Shown here: in pieces, positions 10,289 to 19,940 of the stretch
Layout: each line of letters starts with the position of its first letter
How positions within the stretch are numbered: the first letter of the stretch is position 1
Origin: Endotrypanum monterogeii
Taxonomy: Eukaryota; Euglenozoa; Kinetoplastea; Trypanosomatida; Trypanosomatidae
Direction: 5' to 3'
DNA length: 64,000 bases
NCBI GenBank assembly: GCA_000333855.2
Contig: CM007319.1
Coordinates: 270,484-334,483, forward strand
The notes under the pieces: model-generated
Database searches by the model: none
What the model was told of the DNA's origin: nothing
The model's input: the letters and a program-made list of their open reading frames with translations, nothing else
Position numbers and translations under genes: made by a program

Positions 10289-11133
10289 AAGTGTCTCCAT
10301 GTCATCAGGAGTGTATCTGCCACGCCAGACGCGAGGTGTCGCGTCTTCAGTGTTGCTCACTTGTTTTCCTGAGTTTCGAGGTGGGCCGCCTATCGCTGTC
10401 TTTCGCTTGCGTCCCGAGCCTGGAAGTCTTTTTTGAAAAACATATGCAAGTATGTGTGTGGCCCCCTGCGATGGTGGAGTCTTTCTTGCTCGCTGATACG
10501 CGTGCGGTCACGGCCGACCCTGTCTCTGATGACACCGACCGACGCACCTACGTGTCACATCCGGCTTTGCACAAGGGAGTAGGGGGGAATAAGAAGCCGG
10601 GGAGTACGTGTTGAGATGCCCAGCAGAGGAAATAGAAAAACTAAAAATGGATCCGCTCCCCCCCCCCCCACACACACACACATCCTCACCCATCCACACC
10701 ATACCCACAGTGTTCTCGCGCAACGCATAGGCGTAGATAACGTTTCTTCGAAGACGTAAAACGGAATCAAATGGTAGGGAAAGGTTGCTGAGCACAACGC
10801 ATCACAATGTTCGACAAGGGAACATGGAATCAAACAGATAGTCAAGTTATTCGGCGCATCAGCAAGGACCTTCTACTTTGGCTCTCCTCATTCCACACTG
10901 CAGCGAGAAAGAGATATGCGGTGCCTCGTGCGTCCCTCCTCCACCCTCAAGGTACCCCCACCTGCCTCTCTCCCCCACCCCCCTCCGCTCAAATTTGCCT
11001 TGGCACCACACACACACACACACACACACAACAAAAAAAAAAGCAATAAATTGTTTCGCCATTTCCTCTGAGAAGTCTTCTTGGTCCCATTCGCTCTCAC
11101 CGATACTCTCATCCAAAAACTCAAGTAACCGCC
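10289..11133. other. Non-coding spacer
   Basis: No gene is seen. It contains a C-run followed by CA repeats at 10660-10681, another CA run at 11008-11030 and an A-run. A short pyrimidine tract (TTTCGCCATTTCCTCT) lies about 65 bases before the next ATG and could guide trans-splicing. Confidence 0.55.
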
Positions 11134-12372
11134 ATGAGGCGCAGCTACCGTGACAACAAGCCCCGCTTTCACAAGCATCGGCAAGGCAAGATGCTCTTGC
11201 CACATAACCAACTCGCTGGTTTGTTTTTCACCGTTAATCCTCGCCAAGAGCCGCGCGCACAGCGGGAAGCGCAACTGTACCTGTCGACCATCACCGCTGA
11301 CCTAGAGGCCGCCCACGAGGCCTTCGTCAACAGCGAACACATCACCGACACCAGCGTGGACACAATCACCGCTCCCCAGCCGTCCACCTCCCTCTCAAGC
11401 CTCCTGGCTGAAGAGTTAGCGGCGTGCAGTGCACAGAACGCACACGGAAATAGGTTCAACGCCGCAAAGCGCGGCCGTGCAAATGATGATGATGTCGATG
11501 ATTCAACGGTTGAGGATGGAAGCAGGAAGACCAGACACCGAGGTGACACCCCGCAGCGGCGCAGCGAGTGGTTCGCGCCACTCGAAACCGGCTGCAAAGG
11601 ATATCTCTTCCTCAACATACCAACTGTGAATGCCATTGTGACCTGCCCAACGTGCCACGCCGCCCCCGAATTCACTGAAGGGGAAGCCACATCTGCAGCA
11701 CCAACGGCAGGCAACGAGGCCCCGCCAGCCACCGAGGCAGATGCTGTGCCACCGCACACGATTGTAGTGAATCCCCTTGTCTCACTCATCACAGAGCGCG
11801 TATTCGAAGACCTCGCCGACAATCCGCGGCCGATCTTCCGCAATTGCTTCCGGCTGATACCAGCCGAGTTGACTTGCTGCCCCACACTAGCAGAAATGCA
11901 GACGGCGCTGCGTAAGCTCCTGAGCCTCCACTTCCCAGCGGAACTGATCGACACCACCGTTGCGGCGGATAGCCAGGTGAACTTTGCAGAGCGCATACCG
12001 TTCCCATCCTGGGGCAGAAACATGCCGCGACGCTCGATGCACAGCATTACGCTGCAGCTGACCGTCAAGAACAACACAACCGTCGAGAGGAAAAAGTGTG
12101 CCATCTCCTCCGCGCTAACAGCGGCTATCCCGGCCAATCGTTTTATCGTGGTTACACAGCCGTCGCAGATGGCAACGTGCTCGGTGGAGGCGACCGTGTG
12201 CGTTTTCGTGGCTCACTCCACGTGCGTCATGGGTGTCCAACGCCGCGTCAATGAACGACACGGCTTTAACCTCCACGCTGTCGGCGAAGACGCGTTCGTT
12301 TTGTCCGATGCCCTTCAAGTCCTTTCCAAGGGCGAGCAGCACTCCACTCAGCCAACGCAAGAATCACCGTAA
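11134..12372 (+). CDS. Tan1/THUMPD1-like THUMP-domain protein
   Basis: This 412-residue protein resembles the Tan1/THUMPD1 family, the RNA-binding adaptor that helps the Kre33/NAT10 acetyltransferase make N4-acetylcytidine in the D-arm of Leu and Ser tRNAs. The N-terminus is very basic (MRRSYRDNKPRFHKHRQGK). Residues about 26-60 contain LAGLFFTVNP followed by a helix, as at the start of Tan1 proteins. A long variable insert (about 60-215) is rich in Ala, Thr and Asp. The C-terminal THUMP part (about 230-400) shows the family pattern: FRLIPAELTC, then a helix, then LQLTVKNNTTVERK, and finally SVEATVCVFVAHSTCVMGV and FNLHAV. Family length is usually 290-350, so the insert explains the excess. 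ATG 11134 is the first in frame and precedes the basic tail. The match is by eye. Confidence 0.78.
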   Translation: MRRSYRDNKPRFHKHRQGKMLLPHNQLAGLFFTVNPRQEPRAQREAQLYLSTITADLEAAHEAFVNSEHITDTSVDTITAPQPSTSLSSLLAEELAACSAQNAHGNRFNAAKRGRANDDDVDDSTVEDGSRKTRHRGDTPQRRSEWFAPLETGCKGYLFLNIPTVNAIVTCPTCHAAPEFTEGEATSAAPTAGNEAPPATEADAVPPHTIVVNPLVSLITERVFEDLADNPRPIFRNCFRLIPAELTCCPTLAEMQTALRKLLSLHFPAELIDTTVAADSQVNFAERIPFPSWGRNMPRRSMHSITLQLTVKNNTTVERKKCAISSALTAAIPANRFIVVTQPSQMATCSVEATVCVFVAHSTCVMGVQRRVNERHGFNLHAVGEDAFVLSDALQVLSKGEQHSTQPTQESP

Positions 12373-12783
12373 GGGGCCCACGCACCCCCAAAGTCAAGCT
12401 AATGTTTTTTTTTTGCCCATGTTCGATAACGCAAGGACCCGGTCTAAAAACATAACCCATCAGCGAACTGCGGGCCCCCCACGCACACACTTCGGGCCGC
12501 CTGGGGCTGGCCCCAGCCTCACCCAGGCGCGCAGCAGCCCCCCCCCCCAACAAAAACAACCCCCCCCCGCTAGCCGCAGCGCAAGCAGGCCCGCATTAGC
12601 ACACCCAACCAGAAAAAAAAAAGAACCTTGCGCGGGACAGCGGCGCGCTCAGGCAATGTAACATCCATGGTCCCCCATTATCTCGTATCATCCTCGCATC
12701 CTCCTTTCCCTCAGCTGACCATACAGAACTACATCAACTTTTCGTTGAGTAAATTTTTCTGCTGGATCTATCTCCGCATAATC
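12373..12783. other. C-rich spacer with trans-splice signal
   Basis: This short spacer has several runs of eight or more C or A between 12400 and 12620. The open frame extends upstream through it to 12628 only by using TTG. The acceptor at 12690-12714 makes the first 50 or so codons of that frame 5'UTR or untranscribed in the mature mRNA. Confidence 0.55.
12690..12714 (+). promoter_or_regulatory. Trans-splice acceptor that decides the next start
   Basis: A strong C/T tract ends in CCCTCAG (AG at 12713-12714). Spliced-leader addition here removes the upstream ATG at 12667 from the mRNA. It leaves ATG 12784 as the first start, with a 69-base leader. Confidence 0.6.
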
Positions 12784-15558
12784 ATGACAAACTTCATCAC
12801 GATTCAGCAACAGGCGTTGCACGACTTGAGATCCTCCAGTCAAGCTGTCGATTTTCTCTCCAATCGAGAAATACAAACCACTGAGGATATATTGACCCAA
12901 GTAGCTGAAAAACTTAAAATGAATGAACCTGTTCATGTCTCAGCAAAAGAAGACAACAATCACTTTCGGAGGTACACGTGCAACACACCCAGCGGGGAGC
13001 TTATTCTTGCACTCGCAGCAAACACCGACTCTAGTACATCGCTTGTACAGAAAGAAATCGTTAACCATCAGTGCAAGGTGCTGGTTTCCTTTCCTGAGCG
13101 CCTGGCAAATGCGGTCTCCGAAATTAAAAAGTCTACGTTCATTTTCGATTCCAGACTGTATTGGGAACGACTTTGCGACACTGTTTTGCTCTTTTATTTT
13201 ACAAAAGCACAGCGCTCGGAACAATCTGAAGGTGTACAGATTATCTCGAAAAATTTAGTGGATGTTCTGAAAGCCTTCACAATGTCGCTAATCCGACGAG
13301 GAATAAGTGACATCATGATGAATCGACTGGGAACACTACCTAGGGACCTCTTTGATGGCGAACTTTTTTGCGATCGGTTTTCCAACCTTATGGAGGCTGT
13401 TTTTGAAGCGACCAAGCAGCCACATTTTTCTCTCAAATTCAAAAGACGCGCAGAAGTATCTGACCAGTGGCATCGGTGGAATTCGCTGCTTTTTCAACTA
13501 ATTGAAAGGCGCTCAGATATAAGAGCACCTATTCTCGGTGCTATACGAATCCTCATCAATACCCCGCGTGGCGACGACTCAACACAACTATCTAATAATA
13601 TATTTGACACCGTGTTCGTGAATCAGCTTTCCGTAGCGGGGTCAACACGCTCCATTGCACGTATTATTCTCAGAGATTTTCTCCCTACTGTGGCAGGTAC
13701 CGCAGATCAAAAAAGCGCTCTGAGTCTCAGGGAGCACGAGTGCTTTAGCGCACTTTTCCAAAAATGGGAAAATAAAGAGTTTGTCACCTCCGCTGATTTG
13801 ACGCTGAATTTGCGACTTTTGCATCCAATCATGTACACGCTTCTGTACTTGCACAAAGAAAAGCCAGCCGAAAGCAAATTCCCTGACGCTTTTCTAGGTG
13901 CTCTTTTGGCTGGCGTGACTATCCGCCTCGATAGCACCCGCGGTCCCGAATTGCGAAACTGTGCTATGGCTGTTGCTGCTGCGTATACAACGCTGTTTGT
14001 GTCAGCTGCTGATGGTGTCGCTCCATTGATCCAGGATCCCCACTTTTCTTCTGCGCTCAATGAGTGGATGAAAGAGGAGCCAAGTACCCCGCAGTATGTC
14101 CCACCTATTAGCAGAGCGACGCAAATTAAAAAAACGCCCTCTGCTGCAGCAAATGTAGATGTTCGAGTGTCTTCCTTGGTAGAAGCGTTTCCTTTGGACC
14201 CAGATGAGGAATATCTTTTTTTTGCGAAACCTAACCCAAGTCGGGAAGAAAAATCCTTGGTAAGAAGCAACACTGATGGGGATATGCCCATTAAGCAAAG
14301 CGATTCAACCGAAGTGAATCTTCCCTCTTTTGGTCAACTAAAGTACCCCAAAGATGAACTCGATGAGCGCGTTTCCATTCTTGGGAGTATTCGTGCGTGC
14401 TACAATGCGTTGGTCGGTATAGGACGGAGCCCTAACGCACAATTACACGAAGTACAGGAATCAGCTGAGAGTGGATTGCGAGGGCTTTCTGACGCATTCG
14501 GTAAGCTGCGCCAGCAGATCAGTTCCGATTTGTTCAACGCAGTCAGTAAAGAAACGGGTCCATTGGTTCCTGTACTACTGCCCACATTGATTTCACTAAG
14601 CATTCATGCCCCAGAAGAGCAAAAGCAACAGTTGCTTCAGCTACGTTACAAAGCACTAGTTGACCTTATCGTATTGAATCCTTCTCTAGCCCTAAGTCAA
14701 ATGAGTGAAATGGTGTATCGCAGCAATTATGGAATATACCAACGGACAGAGCTCATAAAAGCGATTGGTGAAGCTGCTTCCATCCTCTCAGAAGTCGAGT
14801 TGATGTCCGTACGCACAGAAGACACAAAAAATGAAAGCGGTCGAACCCCCGCCAGGGAAAGATGCAAACATATTTATCCACCAATCCCGACGCACGATCT
14901 GTCACGCAACAGGAAATCATGTATTGTGGTTAGCGAAGGCAAGTATACTCGTCGATGGGGAAATGCAGTCACGGGACGGAAAAATAACATGCATCTAAAA
15001 CGCTATAGTAACTTATTAGGGGAAGTAGCTGCAGCGTTCGTAGCGGTTTTTTTACGGAAGCTTGATGCTGATCATTTTGCCTTTTTCCAAGAAGCGGATC
15101 CATACACCCCGTGTGCAATACTGGACTCTCTCACAGCGGTTTTTCAAGGCATTACCAATGTTCGACACGTCGCGGCAGACCTCTGTGAAAAAAACTTCGA
15201 CTTTTTTTTCGCCGTATGCACAAAGCACCCGAATCTTTCGGTCCGGAAAGCAGCATGGGCATCGATGGTTGAAGTAATGCGCGCGTGGTGTGGCGCGCCA
15301 CCTCTTTGGGTTCGCCGCAAAGACGGTGAGAGAATCCTAAACTGCGACGCGGCGGCGCATCGCTCGCTGGTTTTTACGACAACTTGGCTAAGCGCACTGG
15401 GCGCGTTGCAGCATACTTGCGCTGAATTGGTACAGAAGGACGATCCCTGTGGCCGGACAGCTTTGATTGCAGTTTCGACTCTGCGCGATTTGGTGTGTGA
15501 TAGAGATGATTTTCATACCATGCTCGCTCGTGTAGAGAACCATGCCTTAGGGGAATGA
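12784..15558 (+). CDS. Large helical hypothetical protein, HEAT/armadillo-like C-terminus
   Basis: I do not recognise this 924-residue protein. The open frame continues upstream to 12628, but the splice signal at 12714 favours ATG 12784 (MTNFITIQQQAL). Predicted structure is almost wholly helical with no membrane segment. Near the C-terminus, phrases such as HPNLSVRKAAWASMVEVM and the regular hydrophobic spacing around it look like HEAT repeats, which points to a scaffold or nucleic-acid-associated protein. Low-complexity acidic and Ser-rich linkers interrupt the middle (about 440-560). Base composition is strikingly lower in GC than the neighbouring genes (one sampled line, 13201-13260, is 24 of 60 GC, against 41 of 60 in a fumarate reductase line). 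The next gene shares the bias. Confidence 0.75.
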   Translation: MTNFITIQQQALHDLRSSSQAVDFLSNREIQTTEDILTQVAEKLKMNEPVHVSAKEDNNHFRRYTCNTPSGELILALAANTDSSTSLVQKEIVNHQCKVLVSFPERLANAVSEIKKSTFIFDSRLYWERLCDTVLLFYFTKAQRSEQSEGVQIISKNLVDVLKAFTMSLIRRGISDIMMNRLGTLPRDLFDGELFCDRFSNLMEAVFEATKQPHFSLKFKRRAEVSDQWHRWNSLLFQLIERRSDIRAPILGAIRILINTPRGDDSTQLSNNIFDTVFVNQLSVAGSTRSIARIILRDFLPTVAGTADQKSALSLREHECFSALFQKWENKEFVTSADLTLNLRLLHPIMYTLLYLHKEKPAESKFPDAFLGALLAGVTIRLDSTRGPELRNCAMAVAAAYTTLFVSAADGVAPLIQDPHFSSALNEWMKEEPSTPQYVPPISRATQIKKTPSAAANVDVRVSSLVEAFPLDPDEEYLFFAKPNPSREEKSLVRSNTDGDMPIKQSDSTEVNLPSFGQLKYPKDELDERVSILGSIRACYNALVGIGRSPNAQLHEVQESAESGLRGLSDAFGKLRQQISSDLFNAVSKETGPLVPVLLPTLISLSIHAPEEQKQQLLQLRYKALVDLIVLNPSLALSQMSEMVYRSNYGIYQRTELIKAIGEAASILSEVELMSVRTEDTKNESGRTPARERCKHIYPPIPTHDLSRNRKSCIVVSEGKYTRRWGNAVTGRKNNMHLKRYSNLLGEVAAAFVAVFLRKLDADHFAFFQEADPYTPCAILDSLTAVFQGITNVRHVAADLCEKNFDFFFAVCTKHPNLSVRKAAWASMVEVMRAWCGAPPLWVRRKDGERILNCDAAAHRSLVFTTTWLSALGALQHTCAELVQKDDPCGRTALIAVSTLRDLVCDRDDFHTMLARVENHALGE

Positions 15559-16078
15559 GCATTTTTCCGCTTTCCTTTTCCCTTCGACAACCTCCCATAG
15601 TCAGTGTCTCATAGTTGTTGTCCATATCTATACCAGCCGAATTTCATCACAAAAAAAAAGAGTGCTTTTTCACCTACCTTTGAACGAATCTTCTCGAAAA
15701 ATAAAAAAACAACGGCAGTACCTAGGTTTACATGCAAGTCCGATACAAGTGCTCTCCGCGACCTCCTAGTGCATCGTCCTGCAAGATATGTCTTCACCAT
15801 GGTGACTTTTTTCTCCTGTGTCATATTTTTCTCTGTGATACCTTCCGGTAGAAAACGTATACAACAGCACATCCGTGGCTCGGAATAAATAAATACACAC
15901 ACACATAAATAAATATATATATATATATATATTTATTTATTTATTTTTCTCAACCGTCCTATTTCCTATTTCGGCGCATTGAACTAAAGCACTATTTATT
16001 GGAAAAAATTACACCGTAATCTGATAGCATATATACATATATTAGGAGCAGCTAGTCTACCCCTTTCCCGTTCGACTA
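15559..16078. other. Non-coding spacer with AT palindrome
   Basis: No gene is visible. The notable element is the AT palindrome at 15905-15944. The pyrimidine tract nearest the next start (16058-16072) is followed by AG only after the ATG, so the acceptor is unclear. Confidence 0.5.
15905..15944. repeat. AT-rich palindrome (ATAAATAAAT-(AT)n-ATTTATTTAT)
   Basis: ATAA-type repeats on the left are mirrored by TTAT-type repeats on the right around an (AT)n core, giving a near-perfect inverted repeat of about 40 bases. It lies between the two AT-richer genes and could form a hairpin in DNA or in the transcript. Confidence 0.7.
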
Positions 16079-17839
16079 ATGAGGCGACTGGAGCAATGCA
16101 TACCGGATATTTTTCTTTGTTTCGTTGTTTTGTCGAAAAGGCATGCCCGCCGACACCAACTGCAATCCGAAGCAATCAAGGGTTCGACTGCTGATGCCTC
16201 GATCCCAACTGACCGGGGTAGCATAAATCGACAATTTGCTGAACCCAGCCCTGATGTGTCTAGTCTGCGCACCAGTGGAATGGTGGGTGCACCTCTCACC
16301 ACGTCGCTCGACAAAATTCGCTCTCAGTTAACGGTCATGAGAGATGAGAATAAACTCAAAATGGAGGCGGCAAAACGAGCAGCTGAGCAGCAACAGTGGG
16401 AGAAACTGGTGAAAGAACAAGCAGATAAATACTCGTGTGAAGTAAGAAGCGCTCTGAAGGAAGGGGGGAAACAAAACGACTTTCTCACCAAGCATGTCAA
16501 GATGGAGTATTCACGTTTGAACAAGCCAAATGATGCTTTTCGCATCGGAAAAGAAGTTGTGGATGGGGTGGCACGGCGTTCTTTCCTCCTGCAAGAAAAA
16601 CGGTTCAAAGATGCCGATGACGTTCTTCGAAAAAACAAAAATGCTGCTGATACACAGCGCTACATGGCGCTAGTCTTTTCATCATCACCTGAGCAGAGGG
16701 GCCATTTGGTGGATGTGGTAAACCGCATACACTCAAAATGGGCAGTGGAGGTGGAGAAACTTTCAAGAGTACCTGCTTCCATTCAGGGGGCTTCCAACGA
16801 GAACAAGAACGATAAGGTTGTGGCCGACTCCGCAGCGGCATCGCGGCTCGCATGGCTGACAGTGCTAGAGGGGCTATCAGATGAGGATATTCGTACTCTC
16901 TGGAGAGCAGACATACTTGATCCTGAAACGTTAGCTTCTCTGCTCTCTGAGTCGTTGGAAGAATCTCGACTTGCGGAAAACAGTGCTGGATCAGAGAGCA
17001 CTCAAGGCGACGACACTCAATCGACTACCGAGATGGACACATCTCCTGAGTTGCTTATTGATGACAAAATCAAATATGTTCAACAGCTTCATCACCTGGA
17101 GGAGATCACCAATACTATCCGGGAAACGGAACTAGGTGATGTACCATCGATTGACCTGGCACCGACGATTGTAAAAGCACAAGAACATCAATTTGAGAAC
17201 GTTACGAAAGAAGAGCTTCGCCGGCTCGAGGACTACGAGGAGTCGACAGCCATGCAGCTTTCGTTAAAAAAAGTACCTCCCTCAAACGGCGCATCCGGTG
17301 CAGAGCAAACCGAAGCAAGCAGCCTCGATATTTCTACGGCGATGCTTGACCGTGCCCTTTTCCCGTCCAATCGTTTCCTGAACGCTGTTGCGCAGAAGGA
17401 TGCTTCGCTGCGACGCTCCTTGGAGCAAATGGAGCGGATCAAGCGAGAGACACTGCTTGATTCTGAGTTTCAAGAGGCAGTGCGCTTTGCCCACGCGGTC
17501 GAGGAGGCGTCGGTAGCACCCCATCTTCGTGGCTGGAGCCGTAGCGACAGTGCGGGCGTTGAAGTGGACGGTGAGAAAAACGGCGCACTGGATCGAGCCA
17601 AACGCCTGACCGCTTCCAAGCGTGACAGGCGAACGGCTCGCAGCATTGGAGCTCGAGGCCCTATGGCTCGCTCTCCGTACTCGCCAGAAGTCATACCATA
17701 TTTTTACAATGACATTCGCAGCATCGTACCGCCGAATGGGGCGTTTAACCTGCCAGACCCAGCGTTGACCAAAGCCGAGCGTGCCGCACTGCGCGGCCGG
17801 AGGCGCCGTGCGCGCAAAGGAGCGCGCTACAGCCGATGA
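16079..17839 (+). CDS. Hypothetical coiled-coil protein with basic C-terminus
   Basis: This protein has 586 residues if the first ATG is used, and I know no family for it. The first 35 residues are basic and hydrophobic (MRRLEQ..., then SKRHARRHQLQ) and could be a mitochondrial presequence. Two charged helical stretches (about 80-200 and 330-420) look like coiled coil. The last 60 residues are compact and ordered (SPYSPEVIPYFYNDIRSIVPP, then LPDPALTKAERAALRGRR) and end in a very basic tail, as seen in RNA-binding or ribosome-associated proteins. A start at 16279 (MVGAPLTTSL) is the main alternative, because the acceptor before 16079 is weak. Like the gene upstream, its base composition is AT-richer than the rest of the window. 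Confidence 0.72.
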   Translation: MRRLEQCIPDIFLCFVVLSKRHARRHQLQSEAIKGSTADASIPTDRGSINRQFAEPSPDVSSLRTSGMVGAPLTTSLDKIRSQLTVMRDENKLKMEAAKRAAEQQQWEKLVKEQADKYSCEVRSALKEGGKQNDFLTKHVKMEYSRLNKPNDAFRIGKEVVDGVARRSFLLQEKRFKDADDVLRKNKNAADTQRYMALVFSSSPEQRGHLVDVVNRIHSKWAVEVEKLSRVPASIQGASNENKNDKVVADSAAASRLAWLTVLEGLSDEDIRTLWRADILDPETLASLLSESLEESRLAENSAGSESTQGDDTQSTTEMDTSPELLIDDKIKYVQQLHHLEEITNTIRETELGDVPSIDLAPTIVKAQEHQFENVTKEELRRLEDYEESTAMQLSLKKVPPSNGASGAEQTEASSLDISTAMLDRALFPSNRFLNAVAQKDASLRRSLEQMERIKRETLLDSEFQEAVRFAHAVEEASVAPHLRGWSRSDSAGVEVDGEKNGALDRAKRLTASKRDRRTARSIGARGPMARSPYSPEVIPYFYNDIRSIVPPNGAFNLPDPALTKAERAALRGRRRRARKGARYSR

Positions 17840-18348
17840 TCATCTGCTATCTTGATTTTTTTTTTAAATCCTCTCACGTGTAGCCAGTCTGAGGCTTGTA
17901 AATGAGTCTTCGTTTTCCTCACAGTTTAGTTGTCCAAATGTGCGCACGTTTGCATATTTCTTCACAGCCCAGGAAGAGGAAAAACAACGGATGAGTTGAG
18001 AGCCTCAGAACGACTCGGCAGTTGTTGCTCTAGGAGAGACTTGGGTCGATAAAGTCAAAATGACCAGACGCGTGGCGCGGTTTTCTTATCTGCTGTTCAA
18101 TGTCTTTTTTTTTTTTCAAATCTGGGTCGCATGGGTAGACACAAGGTGGTGCCTGTTGCAGATTTTATACCGCTCTATGGGGTTCACTCTTCATCTTTAA
18201 CTCATATTTCCTTTTTCTATGCTTCATCATCTTGGAGAGCTAGCATCTGATTGGTGTGGCAGGCGACCTCCTCACAAAACGATAATCGTTTGTTGACGAC
18301 GTCCCTCGCCCTCCCTTCTGTGCCATTCAGTGCTCAAAGCAGTCAAAG
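17840..18348. other. Non-coding spacer
   Basis: No gene is visible. It has T-runs at 17855-17866 and 18104-18117. A clean C/T tract ends in an AG at 18330, just before the CX9C gene. Confidence 0.55.
18302..18330 (+). promoter_or_regulatory. Candidate trans-splice acceptor for the CX9C gene
   Basis: CCCTCGCCCTCCCTTCTG leads into CCATTCAG, with the AG at 18329-18330. The ATG at 18349 is 18 bases downstream and is the first after it. Confidence 0.5.
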
Positions 18349-18846
18349 ATGTTTTCAAGTCACAAGTCCGCCCCCGCGGCGCAGGGTGACGGGTATGACG
18401 ACGAGCAGCATCTTGTCGCCGCGGTATCGGAGTTTAAGAAAGTGGATTCATCAAGCCAAGCTATGATCGATCAGCTCCATCAACGACTTGCATCTCCGTT
18501 TCAGATAACAGCAAAACCATGCGAGGCAAGTCGCGCAACCGTGTTGCAGTGTTACCAACAACTGCAGTGTTCCTCAACAGTGACAGGTAGCAACACACCA
18601 TCGTCGACCTTGCCCACGGCACGGCCGGAAGCATCCACAGATGTCAACAGTGCTAGCGCCGACCCCGGCGAGCGGTGGCTCTCGACTCCTTACCATCGGT
18701 GCTACGAGGCAGCGATGGCGTACCAGCAGTGTGTAGGGGACATGCTAGCGAAACACTCAGCTCTCGCGGCTGCTTTTGAAGAGCGTGCTGCTCAGCAGAA
18801 AAAGATGAAGCAAGAGGCTATTAATACACATGAACTTCCACAGTGA
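18349..18846 (+). CDS. Small twin-CX9C (CHCH-type) protein
   Basis: This 165-residue protein has two pairs of Cys each separated by exactly nine residues: C58/C68 (CEASRATVLQC) and C118/C128 (CYEAAMAYQQC). A further Cys lies at 74. That is the hallmark of coiled-coil-helix-coiled-coil-helix proteins. They are imported into the mitochondrial intermembrane space by oxidative folding and include MICOS, cytochrome oxidase assembly and metallochaperone factors. The VLQCYQQ...FQ-type CV pattern most resembles Mic19-like members, but the loop of about 50 residues between the helices is unusually long and Ser/Thr-rich. There is no N-terminal presequence, as expected for this import route. The C-terminus is charged and helical. 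The function within the family cannot be set from sequence alone. Confidence 0.72.
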   Translation: MFSSHKSAPAAQGDGYDDEQHLVAAVSEFKKVDSSSQAMIDQLHQRLASPFQITAKPCEASRATVLQCYQQLQCSSTVTGSNTPSSTLPTARPEASTDVNSASADPGERWLSTPYHRCYEAAMAYQQCVGDMLAKHSALAAAFEERAAQQKKMKQEAINTHELPQ

Positions 18847-19940
18847 TCGTGGTACGGGTGCGGTGATCAAACGCTGGGGCATTCCAGTGGTGACCCCCGC
18901 CTCTTCCAGACGAAGTCTTCGCACCCACAGGTATTGGTTTCTGTGCAAAGGAAAGTAGTTGAGAAAGAGAAAGAACCGGGGCAGAGAGTTGACCTCGGTG
19001 ACTGTTTCTCTATCCAGTCGTCTTTGAGTATTGTTACACCCTCACCACACATATGAAACAAAAAAAATAGAAAAATGAGTTCTGTGCTTCTCTTTCAGAG
19101 AAATTTGCACGGTGCGTGAGCACATCGAGTAGTATTCGGCGGGTGGGGTGGGTGGGCAACAGGCGCTCTATGAAGTGTGTGGGGGAAAAAAGAAGTGGTG
19201 ACGCACCGACTCCGCAGCGCTCATCTACGACAGAGAAAAGCCTCTTTTTGGCACATGCCTTTCCACCAGTGTACGTATACATACATAGACCCTTTTGTCT
19301 ACGAGTGTGTATGTTTCTCCGCAATCGGATCTACAAGGTCTTGTGAGTGATAGCACAATTCTGACACACGGAGCTGAAAGGTAGTGTACTCCCTTTTTTG
19401 ACGTTGGGTAATCTCTCGTCTCGCGCTTCCCCAACTTCACCGTGCACTGTCAACCTTTTCTCTGTTTCCATTCTTCCATTCGTGTGCACACGAGAAGAAG
19501 AAGGCGGTTTGTTCGGGGCCAACGACTTTCTTCCTCTCACTTCTTAAAACACTCTTCGCACATACACACACATATACACACACACACACAGAGAAAGAAG
19601 TCAACTCACTCCAATAAAAGAGCTGCTTCGGGGCCGACTATACCTGGTCAAATTTCTCCAAGTTGAAGATCGAGAAGGGTATTTGAGCTCCCTTCGTTTT
19701 CTTTTCTGGTAATCAAGCATTCCCCAATCTTTTCAGGGATTGTGTTATTGCACACACATTGGTTCATTTGCCAAAGACCTGCTCACGGAACACATGCGTG
19801 CGCGCTGGTCTCGTACGTCGCCACTCGTTACTCAACTCTCCTTCACAGTGCTGTGAATACGTAGCCTCATTCTCCCCCCTTCCCTTCCTCCTCGACCCGT
19901 GGCATTTGACACACAACGCAAGCCGCAAAGGAAAGGGAAA
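18847..19940. other. Non-coding spacer
   Basis: No gene is visible. A CA run lies at 19560-19590. A C/T tract at 19870-19893 probably guides splicing to an AG at 19921-19922, 19 bases before the next start. Confidence 0.5.

Noticed and set aside
11169..12137. 322-codon minus-strand frame
   Set aside because: It is a mirror of the THUMP-protein gene, produced by its GC-rich codons.
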